Shown here piece by piece: positions 44,766 to 54,738 of a stretch of DNA of 64,000 nucleotides. The position numbers and the translations under genes are program-made. The first letter of the stretch is position 1, and each line of letters opens with the position of its first letter. Source of the DNA: Myroides oncorhynchi (GTDB lineage Bacteria; Bacteroidota; Bacteroidia; Flavobacteriales; Flavobacteriaceae); NCBI RefSeq assembly GCF_020905415.1, contig NZ_JAJJMP010000001.1, positions 62,001-126,000 of the forward strand, given 5' to 3'. The notes beneath the pieces are model-generated. The model made no database searches, was not told where the DNA came from, and saw nothing but the letters and a program-made list of their open reading frames with translations.

Positions 44766-45474
44766 TAACTAATTTTTTAGCAAGTTTATCAATATTTTTA
44801 TCCTCTTCATCACCTGGTCTAGCCAAATTAAAGTGTGGCCCTTTATCAGAACTATTTTGTTTTCCTCCTTCAATAAACTCTTCTAATGATTGAGGGTTAC
44901 TTAGTTTATCATTAACTATATCTTCTCTAATTACTTTACCAATATTTTCATTATCAAGTAATGCATTATATAATTCTGACTTATCTGAAATAGGGCTCCC
45001 TATTAAAACCAAGTTATCAACCTTAATTCCTTCATCAGCAAGACGTAAAGCAACATGTGCTTGTAAAACACTACCATAACTATAGCCTGCTAAATTTAAC
45101 TGTTCACCTTCCTTTAAAGGTTTTTCTTTAAGAGTTTTCTTAATACCATCTACAGCTTTTTCGATTTGTTTATGATCTCTTCTCTTTATTTTTCCATTTA
45201 TTCCCTTTCCTACATTAGAATAACTTCTATACGAAGAAGTAAAGGCTATATCTTTTGTTTTTCCTCCAGAAGCATTAACTCTATAAAAATCACGAATTCT
45301 ATTTCTATTAAAAATATTAGCAAACCTATTAACATAATTCCACCCATCTGAATCATTATTTGCTCCTGCTACAAAGTATATTCTTTTTCCATCTGGATCA
45401 ACAGCTATTAAAGGTCTATTCCCCACATAGGCATAAGGAGTAAAACTCATATACTTCTCCGCCAACGGATCCAC
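44749..45474 (-). CDS. Orphan RHS cassette with alpha/beta-hydrolase (lipase-like) tip
   Basis: A 241-residue frame that begins, with a GTG, in the very end of the RHS core (VDPLAEKYMSFTPYAYV, AVDPDGK) and continues into a tip of about 210 residues. The tip carries a nucleophile elbow LNLAGYSYGSVLQAH (Ser about 132 in GYSYG) and LVLIGSPIS after the next strand, the layout of an alpha/beta hydrolase. A His in KGPHFNLARPGDE near 213 could complete the triad. RHS effectors with lipase or phospholipase tips are known. Upstream DNA (45475-45500) has no start or core, so the cassette is probably silent unless recombined onto a full-length RHS gene. Confidence 0.7.
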   Translation of the reverse strand: MDPLAEKYMSFTPYAYVGNRPLIAVDPDGKRIYFVAGANNDSDGWNYVNRFANIFNRNRIRDFYRVNASGGKTKDIAFTSSYRSYSNVGKGINGKIKRRDHKQIEKAVDGIKKTLKEKPLKEGEQLNLAGYSYGSVLQAHVALRLADEGIKVDNLVLIGSPISDKSELYNALLDNENIGKVIREDIVNDKLSNPQSLEEFIEGGKQNSSDKGPHFNLARPGDEEDKNIDKLAKKLVNEGVK

Positions 45475-45614
45475 ACTTAGCCATATCTACTCAATTTTCC
45501 GCTCGCACGTCATTCAATCTTACAGGTAACTTATACTCTTCCTTTTATCAAATATACTTTTTTTCTCTCATCTTTCTTTTTCAATTGAAATAAAAATAGT
45601 TCCATTAAAAATCT

Positions 45615-45672
45615 TTTACATAAAATAGTGTTATAGCTCCTGCGGTAGCTATAACACTATTTTATGTAAAAT
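45615..45672. repeat. Perfect 25-bp inverted repeat
   Basis: Arms 45615-45639 and 45648-45672 are exact complements around an 8-nt loop (CCTGCGGT). With no gene ending on its left, it could be a strong bidirectional terminator or the end of a decayed mobile element. It lies in the 450-bp gap between the orphan hydrolase cassette and the immunity gene of RHS toxin 2. Confidence 0.5.
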
Positions 45673-45684
45673 TAGAAGTATTTT

Positions 45685-45840
45685 TAGACTACCTCACAGT
45701 GAAAGAAGAAGTTCTAATTGATAAAGACACCAGCATTTGCATTCTGTAAGTATCTGAATTTGAAGAAACAGATCGCAATCACATCTTCTCCGTCATTGAT
45801 GCCTTTATAGCAAAAAGAAAAATTCACTCTATTTTATAAA
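45685..45840 (+). pseudogene. XRE-family regulator, C-terminal remnant
   Basis: A 52-codon plus-strand stretch reads LDYLTVKEEVLIDKDTS, an in-frame TAA, then FEETDRNHIFSVIDAFIAKR to a final stop. The second part matches the conserved ending of Bacteroidetes helix-turn-helix regulators of the XRE type (IFxVIDAFIAK). The DNA-binding domain is gone. It is a fossil left between two RHS cassettes. Confidence 0.55.
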
Positions 45841-45844
45841 ACAT

Positions 45845-45872
45845 AAATCCCAACCTAACGGCTGGGATTTTT
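45845..45872. terminator. Stem-loop terminator after the XRE remnant
   Basis: AAATCCCAACC pairs with GGCTGGGATTT (one mismatch) and is followed by a T run on the plus strand, the usual form of a rho-independent terminator for the remnant just before it. Confidence 0.6.
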
Positions 45873-45929
45873 ACTTTTATTTTATGTAAAGGTAACTAAG
45901 AAAACTCCGTATTTAACTTTTAATATTAC

Positions 45930-46478
45930 TCATTTCAGTACCAAATCATAATCCCTAGGAGAACTTTCATTTGTAACCAATCGCCAACCTTCTTTTAATT
46001 TTAATTCAGCCATTGGTCCTACATAAAATGTATCTACTTTTTTAAAATATCTTTTAATTTTAGATGAAAACAATTTAAATAACTTTTCAGAATCATTATC
46101 ATTTGAAATAGTCGAAATTCTCCCTGCAACAATAACATTTTCTTTATTTAAATAAATACCTCCTACTTTTAGCTCAATCGATTTAGGATTATTCATTTGA
46201 TCAATTGCAAACTTCGTCGTACCTTCTCTTTGCACAACCTCTCTAAAGTTTAAATTTTCTTCTTCTGTTAAAATTAAATACCTATCTATTTTATTCCAAT
46301 CACCAAATGAAACAAAACCTAAATTAGGTATCTCCAAAATAGTATTAGTAACAAATACTTTTGATTGATCATGTAATCCAGCTAAATAATACGAAATATT
46401 TATTGAATGTTCTATTTCCTGAAATAATGGTTTAATATCCTCCAAAATTGCAAAAAACATTATTTGTTTACTTTTCAT
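45930..46478 (-). CDS. Cytosolic immunity protein of RHS toxin 2
   Basis: A 182-residue soluble protein, without signal peptide or membrane helix, of a family I do not recognise. The C-terminal part reads DTFYVGPMAELKLKEGWR and ESSPRDYDLVLK. Its ATG lies 1 nt after the stop of the RHS toxin gene, in the immunity position. A cytosolic antidote agrees with the nuclease-like tip of that toxin. The contrast with the membrane and lipoprotein partners of the other cassettes supports the pairing by compartment. Confidence 0.6.
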   Translation of the reverse strand: MKSKQIMFFAILEDIKPLFQEIEHSINISYYLAGLHDQSKVFVTNTILEIPNLGFVSFGDWNKIDRYLILTEEENLNFREVVQREGTTKFAIDQMNNPKSIELKVGGIYLNKENVIVAGRISTISNDNDSEKLFKLFSSKIKRYFKKVDTFYVGPMAELKLKEGWRLVTNESSPRDYDLVLK

Positions 46479-46479
46479 T

Positions 46480-49400
46480 TTATTGTTTAGGTATTAAGAT
46501 TAAATGTTCTCCTTTTCCAATTTGAGTTCTAATTCTCGCGGCATTTCTTAGTTCTCTAGTAGTTGGTGTAATACCATCTTTGAGAACATCAACAGTGTTT
46601 ATTCTCAAAGTTGGATAACTTGGATGAGTAGCTGTTATATCAAGATATGAACCACCTTTTCTTCCACCTCCCAACGGTCTCAAATATTCCTCTGCTGTTC
46701 TACCACCACCACCTGTTATAGTATAACCTCTACTTTCCAGGTGTGAAGATATCTCATTTATTTGATTCCTTGTTGCCATATTTCCTAATCTACCACTCAT
46801 TTTTGTAGTAGTAGTTTCTACTTTTCCTACTTCTAAAGATCTACCAAATAAATTTCTTCCAATCTCCAAATTTCCTGGATTAGTAGCCTTCTCCATCATC
46901 AGTGAATATCCTGAATATCCTCTCCAATCTGTACTTCCATCAGAATTTGCAGATAATTTTTGCGCATCAGCATCTATTTGAACAGCTTGGCTTCCTCCTG
47001 TAAAATCAGCTAAAAAATTCCAGAAACTATTTGATTCTTTCTTTTGCGCTATAATATTTATTTCAGGAATAAAATTATTTTCTCCTCCTGAGTTATCATT
47101 CCATATCCCATTGTTATAAGTCCAACTACCATCACTATCTGTATGAACATCTCCATTTTGAAAATTACCTTTTTCAGGTGGGATAGCACTCATCCCCGTA
47201 GGATCAATCAAATTAATCGGATTATTGTGTACATAATGGTATGGTGTCCAAGAGGGATACTTCTCCGCCAATGGATCCACATTCATCCATCTGCCAATAG
47301 CTGCATCATAGTTACGAGCACCATAATCGTAATAGTTAAGCCCTAATTCCTCCTGTTTCTCTTTGCCATTGTATTGATACTTATAATCTTTCATTAAAGC
47401 ATCATTCTTCTGATTATAGCCCTTATGTGCTAACCCAAAAGGGTAATAGTTTGTTTCTTCTATAACCTCATTTGCTTCAATTATGTTGTTTTTACTCTTA
47501 TCACTATAAGACAGTCTTACATTGCCTAGATGATCTTTAAATTGATATACATAAGAATTTGTTTCAGCATTAAAAAAGCCTTCTGCTGTAGGTAAGAAAC
47601 TAAGCTTACCCTTTACATACTGAAACCCTCCTAGATAATCCGTTAGCGTAACTACGCCTTTCTCTGTGACTTTCTTCTGTATCTTCTCTCCACTAGCTGT
47701 ATAAAGATACTCTATTTTATCAGTTCCGAAGTTAATCTCTACAGGTAAATTTAAGTGATTATGCTTAATCTTAGTTATTTTTTTGTGTTTATCACTAGTG
47801 AGATTACCAAACTCATCATAGATGTAATCAGCACCTGCAGTATTTACTTGTTTAAAACCTTCTTGATTTCCTGTGGCATCTCTTACAGTAGATAACCTAT
47901 TACTTCCTGATTCATAACCATAAGTAAGCTTATCAATTACTGTTGTTACTCCCCCTACAGAAGCTCCATTTCTATCAAGTTTTAAAATATTTCCATTTTT
48001 GTCATAGGCTAGTTTTTCATCATATAGATTAGCTGTTGAAGCTGAATTTAAATCAGGAGATTTAAAAGAACCTAATACTAATCTATTAGCTCCATCGTAC
48101 ACATAACCATAACTGCGCTTTTTATTATCTATACCACTAACCCAAATTTGTTCTGAGATATTACCGTTGTAAAGGGCATTTATACCACTAATACTTTGTT
48201 CAGGCTTATTGTAGTTTAATTTAAGGGCAAATAATGAGCGCTTGCCATTGTTTAATTGTCCTATGTTATTTGTATTGTTAATCTCTGTAAGCCATCCTCT
48301 GACATTATATTTATACTGTAATTCTTGTAAGAATGTATTAGTAGTTGTCGCACTACCTGAGCGCTTTCCACCAACGCGTTTTTTCTCTAAAGCCCCTAGT
48401 TCATCATATACGTTTTCAAAAAGCACAACTTCTGCTAAATTATTAACCTTATGAGTTTGATGTAACAATCTTTCTGCGTGATCATAAACAAAGTTTTCTT
48501 CAACAATACTTTGCACTGCAACGTTATCTCTTTTGTGTTTAGTGGTTACTTTTAATGGAAGTCCTGTAAAAGTATACTTTGTATCTACTTGTGTATATCC
48601 TTGTAAATAATTCTTAGTATAACTTCTAAGAACACGACTGTTATAATCATACAACATAAAAGTAATATTTGCTTTATTCTCACTAGAAGTAGTTAATACT
48701 CTTGTCCAATTTCCTGTGAGTAATCCTTTTGCATTTTGTATAACTGTTTGACCTTCTATTGCTGTAAAGTTAGTTGCTGCTCCAGGATAGGTATAGTCGT
48801 CATAATAGTTAACACTTAGTACAGTAAGGTTATCTTTTGGAAAAACAGTATTAGTGTAAGTTACAGGTGCTCCTCCGATGTTTGTTGATAAGGCTCTTTT
48901 CTCAAAAGATATAGCATTAGCATTTACATTATCCTGAAAAGTCTTACGCGTAGTCTCACTAACTGTTAATCCACTGTAAAACCCACTGTAAATCACTCTA
49001 GAATGAGCATCGTACTTAGTTACCATCCATCCTTTAGCCTCAGTGCCAAAAGGATTATATACAGGTCCTATAGCTACTAGTCTATCTGATTTATCATAGA
49101 CCATATATTCCCAAGTCTTACCTGGTAGCTTTTTAGCAACTAGTCGGTTTTTGGTATCGTATTTATATTGATAACCTAGCTTGTCTACATTAGCCAAGGT
49201 AACATCACCATTTAATAGTGGAGAAGTTACTATAGATAGATTTCCATATTGATCATAGATATAATAAGTATCTAATGTTTCTCCAGTACCTGTAATCACT
49301 CCAGAGCTTCTTAAAGGGTTATTAGGCAACTGCTCTACTTCTTTTGTGGTATTATCTATCTGGTTGTCTACATTTTTTTCTAGATTTTCTACGATCTTGT

Positions 49401-50223
49401 CAAAATTATCAATGACATCCTGTACTGACTTTCCTTTAAGTTCATCACCAATTATATTACTTGCACTAGGCATAGGGCTTGACATAGGTGCATTAGAAAC
49501 TGTACTAAATAAAGTAGGCACCCCTTGAAGATTGTTATAGACTCTTTTTAATACTACTTTTCCTTCTTGATCTTTAAACTCTTGTGTCACATTACCATTT
49601 TCATCTGATACAGAAGTTACATAAAGTGAATTTACAGGATATGTTCCTTTCTCTACAATAGTTACATTATAAATTCCTGTAGCTGAAGCTAAAGTTGCTT
49701 TTGCCTGTCTATACTTAACCTCATTTGCTGTATTGAATCGATACGAAAAATCGATTGTATTGTTACCACTAATTTTCCAATCCTCTCCAGGAGAACCTGT
49801 CTTTAATACTCTTTTAAGAGGTGATTTTTCATACAATGTCTCACTATAAGGATTAGTAGTTTTTTGGTACTTATCCGTATTGTAATAATTAAGTGTACCA
49901 GTTTTAGCGTTAGCTACATACTCAGAACTTCCATTAGCAACTGGATAACTTAAAAAATCTTTGGTTTGACCTATATTTAAATCATATTCCGTGTACTTTA
50001 CAACACTTTTTTTAGTTGGGCTAGCACCTACTGCCACTTCTTGTATAGGTCGTCCCAAACCATCGTAATACACTACCTGTGTTTTCTGAGCTAAAGTAGT
50101 ACTTGCTTGTTTGACAGGCTGTGTATATTGAGTAGTCTTAATATAATTTTGAGACTTCGTTTGAGCTACTATTGCATGTAAACAACAAATACTAAATAGT
50201 AGTATATATAGATATGTTTTCAT
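46480..50223 (-). CDS. Full-length RHS-repeat polymorphic toxin (module 2), nuclease-like tip
   Basis: A 1247-residue secreted protein closely similar to the module 1 RHS over the first 1050 residues: signal peptide MKTYLYILLFSICCLHAIVA, DUF6443-like VVYYDGLGRPIQEVA, YD repeats, and RWMNVDPLAEKYPSWTPYHY with LIDPTGM. The tip differs completely. After a linker it ends with ITGGGGRTAEEYLRPLGGG, RKGGSYLDITATHPSYP, LRINTVDVL and EHLILIPKQ, a compact acidic/basic pattern typical of restriction-fold or similar nuclease toxins. The exact nuclease class is not certain. The cytosolic immunity gene follows directly. Module 2 also has the T9SS gene, but its YD-repeat gene is disrupted. Confidence 0.85.
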   Translation of the reverse strand: MKTYLYILLFSICCLHAIVAQTKSQNYIKTTQYTQPVKQASTTLAQKTQVVYYDGLGRPIQEVAVGASPTKKSVVKYTEYDLNIGQTKDFLSYPVANGSSEYVANAKTGTLNYYNTDKYQKTTNPYSETLYEKSPLKRVLKTGSPGEDWKISGNNTIDFSYRFNTANEVKYRQAKATLASATGIYNVTIVEKGTYPVNSLYVTSVSDENGNVTQEFKDQEGKVVLKRVYNNLQGVPTLFSTVSNAPMSSPMPSASNIIGDELKGKSVQDVIDNFDKIVENLEKNVDNQIDNTTKEVEQLPNNPLRSSGVITGTGETLDTYYIYDQYGNLSIVTSPLLNGDVTLANVDKLGYQYKYDTKNRLVAKKLPGKTWEYMVYDKSDRLVAIGPVYNPFGTEAKGWMVTKYDAHSRVIYSGFYSGLTVSETTRKTFQDNVNANAISFEKRALSTNIGGAPVTYTNTVFPKDNLTVLSVNYYDDYTYPGAATNFTAIEGQTVIQNAKGLLTGNWTRVLTTSSENKANITFMLYDYNSRVLRSYTKNYLQGYTQVDTKYTFTGLPLKVTTKHKRDNVAVQSIVEENFVYDHAERLLHQTHKVNNLAEVVLFENVYDELGALEKKRVGGKRSGSATTTNTFLQELQYKYNVRGWLTEINNTNNIGQLNNGKRSLFALKLNYNKPEQSISGINALYNGNISEQIWVSGIDNKKRSYGYVYDGANRLVLGSFKSPDLNSASTANLYDEKLAYDKNGNILKLDRNGASVGGVTTVIDKLTYGYESGSNRLSTVRDATGNQEGFKQVNTAGADYIYDEFGNLTSDKHKKITKIKHNHLNLPVEINFGTDKIEYLYTASGEKIQKKVTEKGVVTLTDYLGGFQYVKGKLSFLPTAEGFFNAETNSYVYQFKDHLGNVRLSYSDKSKNNIIEANEVIEETNYYPFGLAHKGYNQKNDALMKDYKYQYNGKEKQEELGLNYYDYGARNYDAAIGRWMNVDPLAEKYPSWTPYHYVHNNPINLIDPTGMSAIPPEKGNFQNGDVHTDSDGSWTYNNGIWNDNSGGENNFIPEINIIAQKKESNSFWNFLADFTGGSQAVQIDADAQKLSANSDGSTDWRGYSGYSLMMEKATNPGNLEIGRNLFGRSLEVGKVETTTTKMSGRLGNMATRNQINEISSHLESRGYTITGGGGRTAEEYLRPLGGGRKGGSYLDITATHPSYPTLRINTVDVLKDGITPTTRELRNAARIRTQIGKGEHLILIPKQ

Positions 50224-52912
50224 CTCTGCTTAGTTTTTTAGTTGTTCTTATAGTTGTACTCATATTCATTTAGAATATTACCGTCTTTATCTTTTATCGC
50301 CTTTAGACGATTAGCCCCATCATACTCATAAGTTATATATACACCTTTAGGGTCTGTGAGCTTAGTCACTCCCACAAGTGGTTTGTGTTCATAAGTGGTA
50401 ATCAGTGCCTCTTTTAAACTAGCATTAGTTCTAAGATTATTGATCTGAGCTAGTTTACTCTCATCCATTGTATAAAGATTAGCTACAGATACGCCTAGTG
50501 CACTTGCTACCTGCTCTTTAGATGCATTCTCTATCTTTGCTATTAATAAATCACTATTGTATCCATAGAGATAAGTTTCTTTAACACCACCTGTCTCTAA
50601 TTCAATTATATTTCCATTTCTACTATCTCTGTGAAGTATTTTTTGATTACTTTCTAATGCAGCAGTGCCTTTACTGATCTTTATCTCTTGTTTATCAATT
50701 ATACTATTTCCCCAATTCTTATACGTGTTTTCAATAGTTTGTAATTTTTCTGAATTCTCAGAAAGCTCATATTTAATAACCTCTGCTTTTTTATTGTTTA
50801 GATACAAAAGATCTCCACTTGATGGATAGGTAAACTTCTCAATTCTATTTTTGTTTTTTAAAACTGTATTTATCTGAACTGGCGATTCTATAGCATTGCC
50901 ATAGAGATATGTTTTTTTAGTCTCTATAAAATCATTTTCAAAATAGTTCCTTTCTGTTTCACTTGTTTTTCTAACCCAAGCGCTCTCTATTGGTAATAAC
51001 TGATATGTAAAATAATTATTACTACCAGTAATATTATTTAGATTTGTTGAGAACTTCCCTTTTAAAAGAATATTATAACTCACACTACCAGTACCTATGC
51101 TATTGCTAGAAAGAGTAGTAAAGTTTTTATCATATTCATAAGTGTTTATCAAACTATACTTTAGCTTATTATCTAATCCATAAACACTTTTGTGAAGTAA
51201 AATTCCTTGTTTAAAATCATTTTTTATTGAGTAATTAAAGTCATAGTTGTAACTAGGATAAGTATCAATTAAAACTCCACTAACAGCATTACTTGCCCCT
51301 CCACTAAATTCATAATAGGTTCTACCAACTTCTTTTATAGTCTCATGTACATAAGGAAAATAAGGTTCCTCCACATAATTCATAGCACTAGAGGTTCGAA
51401 CAATCGCTCTACATGTTCTAGAATTGGCAGAGGAAACAGCTCCCATTGTTTTCTCAGACACTCCATGCAATATTGGTAAATTATAAGCTATTTGAGCATG
51501 TTGACTTTGTATATCTTGCTTATAGTCATATGTTACCTCTTTTTCCACTACATTATTGTGATTATAACTTCTATAACCATATAAATATATTAATGGAGCT
51601 GTTTGATAACTTGTTATTGTATCAGGAACTTCCCTTTCGACACGAATTCTCCCTCGTACAAGGCAGTCTCCATCTTTTGTTAAATCTATATTTATTTTAT
51701 CTCCTTTTGGGTATAAAGGACCTAGTGTTATATTTTTAGTACTTGAGAAATTATAGAGAACAGTAAGATAAGGATTCCTTGTAAATCCATCAGGAACATT
51801 AAAAGATACAGACCCATTAGACCCATGAGCAACAAACTGATCACCTCCTGAAAGATATGCATTATCACAACTATTTACTATATGAAAAAACAATCTATCT
51901 CCACTATTAGGTATATAACCTATTTCTCTTAAACTAAATGTTTCATTTTTAAATCCCTCAGTATTATCTCTTTTAAGTTCTACACTTTTTCCAAAAGAAA
52001 TTGTCTTTGTTTTAACTGTCTTAACAATACTTGTTGGTTGACTATAAATAAATTCTGTGTATCCTTTGCTTGGATAGGTAATCTTTTTTAATAGATAAGC
52101 TTGTAATTCTGAATAATGTGCGTCGTCTCTATTTGATCCATTAAAATATTTATTATCAGTTTTTCCTGCAGAACCATTAAGACTAAAACTAAGACTAGGA
52201 AGTAAATCTTGATTCCATACTTTGCCATTATAGTTGCCCCAACGATCTAAGGCAAAAGAATCTCTAGGAGGTAACTTTACATCTTCATTGTATTCAAAAT
52301 AATGTACTTCATTTTGGTTATTGGTCAAAGACAATAGTTTTAATCTGTACTTTTCAGATCTATTAGGACTATTGTCGTCACTTACAAAATATTCATAATT
52401 AAACATAAATTGATTAACCAATTGATTGTTATAACTTATTTCTATTTTCTTAAGCGCCTTTGCTGTTGTACCTACATCTTTTCGGTACATCGTATTATCT
52501 ATAAGTAGTCCCTCTTGAGAGGAATATTTAAAACTTACTTTAGTATTGCCATATTTTATCTCTTTAATATTCAAATTAGGACTAGCTCCACTTATTTTAA
52601 CTTTTTTATTAACAGGCCAAAGATTTCTATTACACCTTAAACTGTGATCTACCCCACCAAGTTCCCCTTTCATGGCAGATTGTTCTAAATCAAAATCATT
52701 ATCAAAATCATATTGTATTTGATAGTGGTATAAGAAGGCTAAACCTGTGTCTTCATTGTAATAACTAAAATCTATCTCTTCACTATTGGATAGTTTTATC
52801 TTACTTAAAACATAGAAAACATTATAACTTGTAAAATCTTGAGGATAATAGTCACTAGTAATGCTATAAGAGTGTTTTGTGAAATAATAGATATTGGCCT
52901 TCATATCTTTAA

Positions 52913-54143
52913 TTGTAATTGCTTAGTACCCGACAAAAATGTTAAATATCTGATTTACAACAAAATAGGCGAGACATATATTTGTAAAAAAGGCTGATAT
53001 TCAGTATCTTAAAGGAAAAATTCTCACGTAATGCCTTTAGAAACGAACAACAGCCTAGATTACAAAAGTACAGAACTTTTAACGATATTAAAAGGAGGTT
53101 TTAAGGATAAACTCAATTTAGCTAGGATCAGTTTTATTTCCTTATTTATCGTGGCTCTATGCAAAGTAAAGTCAGTCAATTTTACAAATATATCTATAGC
53201 ATTTGACAACTCAGTTAAAGCAGAAAGTAACTGTAGGCGTATTCAACGTTTTGTTTATGATGCTAAGTTAACATCTGAACTTGTAGCTAAGTTCATCTTT
53301 GCTATTCTTCCTAAACAAGATAAATATACCCTTGTTATAGATCGTACAAACTGGAAGTTTGGAAATCAAAACATCAACATACTGATGCTTGGTGTTTGTT
53401 ACAAAAATGTTGCTTTCCCTTTAATATTTAAGATGTTAGATAAAAAAGGAAACTCAAATACCAATGAGAGAAAAGAACTCATTAATGATTTTATAGAATG
53501 GTTTGGAAAAGATTGTATAGAGTGCTTATTAGCTGACAGAGAGTTTATTGGAGAACGTTGGATAGAATATTTGAATAACGAAAGAATTAGGTATTATATA
53601 CGTATTCGAAACAATTTTAAAGTTTATCTACCTCATAAGCAAGAAGATAAATATGCATATCATCTGTTTTACAATTTAAAAGTTGGAGAGTTTAGAGCTT
53701 ATGAAAAAATTGTGTATCTACATGGACAACTATGTTATCTGTCAGCCACAAAGATAATGACAGATGGCAAAACTGATTATTGTATAATTGTAAGTTTTAA
53801 TAAACCCGAAAATGCTTCTGAAAAATATAAAGAAAGATGGCAAATAGAAACATTATTTAGAGCAATGAAGTCAAGTGGTTTTAATATTGAAGACACGCAT
53901 TTAAAGTGTATTAAAAAACTTGAACAGCTCATTATGCTAGTAATGCTTGCACTTGTTTGGTGCTATAAAATTGGAGATTATATCGATACATACATTAAAC
54001 CTATATCCTTCAAAAAACATAGTAATAGAAGTATTAGTGTAGTAAAATTAGGCCTTGATTACTTGGCTAGACTATTTCATTCTAAAGTTAATCAACTAAA
54101 TATCAATGTATTTTGTTTTTTGTCGTGTACTTAGTTGTAATTG
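52913..54143. mobile_element. IS4-family insertion sequence, copy 2 (1213 bp) with 9-bp duplications
   Basis: The element spans 52922-54134, the same length and terminal repeats as the copy at 5744-6956 but in the opposite orientation. It is flanked by the duplication TTGTAATTG (52913-52921 and 54135-54143). It interrupts the YD-repeat gene. The pair of near-identical inverted copies, 46 kb apart, can also support inversion of the DNA between them. Confidence 0.92.
53031..54134 (+). CDS. IS4-family DDE transposase (copy 2)
   Basis: A 367-residue transposase with the same DDE motifs as copy 1 (VIDRTNW, LADREFIGERW, YKERWQIETLFRAMK). It differs at two visible positions, Ile at 33 and Tyr at 210. 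The final codon and stop lie in the terminal inverted repeat. It appears intact, so the element is probably still mobile. Confidence 0.92.
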   Translation: MPLETNNSLDYKSTELLTILKGGFKDKLNLARISFISLFIVALCKVKSVNFTNISIAFDNSVKAESNCRRIQRFVYDAKLTSELVAKFIFAILPKQDKYTLVIDRTNWKFGNQNINILMLGVCYKNVAFPLIFKMLDKKGNSNTNERKELINDFIEWFGKDCIECLLADREFIGERWIEYLNNERIRYYIRIRNNFKVYLPHKQEDKYAYHLFYNLKVGEFRAYEKIVYLHGQLCYLSATKIMTDGKTDYCIIVSFNKPENASEKYKERWQIETLFRAMKSSGFNIEDTHLKCIKKLEQLIMLVMLALVWCYKIGDYIDTYIKPISFKKHSNRSISVVKLGLDYLARLFHSKVNQLNINVFCFLSCT

Positions 54144-54738
54144 TTTTCTTATCTGTAGAAAGCGAGATTTCCATATCAGTATATGGAACACCAAAAGACT
54201 TTCCTGTAGAATCAAAAACGAATTTGCCATTATGTCCTAAAAAATTATAGGAATAAACAGGTGTTTTTCCTTGTATAGCACCTCCATTAAGTACATCTAA
54301 ATAACTATATAAGTCCTGAGCTGCACTATTTGTATTATGCACTTCTCCTGTGTCATAGGCTTTTAATTTAGTCTTCATATTTACACCAAGATCATACTCT
54401 AAAGAGTGATCTACTGTAATTACGCCATAAGCATTTAAAAGCCAACCAAGCCCAACATTTGAGGCTAATTCGTTTACTTTAATTCCCTTTGAAACATAAT
54501 CTAGGCTGATGGGTAATTCTAACCCTGTTTTAGTGGAAATAGTATAAATTGGTAAAGATATATTAGGTGTAGCCCTAGTATAATTTAGTGAATAGTCTCC
54601 ATATTCAACATACTTTCTTACCTCTGGAGGTAGGTTATCCAATCGGTTAAATTTAGTCTGTTGAATATTTCCTGCTTGCCCATAGAGACAAACCTGAATT
54701 AAAATAAAAAATAAGATTGATATTTCTCTTTTCATAAC

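Larger units (their letters stand above)
50238..54735 (-). pseudogene. Large YD-repeat protein of module 2, split by an IS4-family element
   Basis: The N-terminal part (54735 down to about 54135) starts MKREISILFFILIQVCLYGQ and ends in the strand SLSTDKKTITT. The rest (52921 down to 50238) resumes IKDMKANIYYF and ends LNEYEYNYKNN. Removing the 1213-bp IS and one CAATTACAA duplication restores a continuous frame of about 1095 residues, equal to the module 1 paralogue (1098). No other lesion is obvious, so precise excision would restore the gene. The downstream fragment can be read from an internal ATG at 52904 but has no signal peptide, so it should not be exported. Loss of this protein may disable module 2. 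Confidence 0.85.

Noticed and set aside
10490..50223. CRISPR arrays or other tandem arrays in the RHS genes
   Set aside because: The repeated motifs are degenerate YD/RHS protein repeats, without regular direct repeats and spacers.
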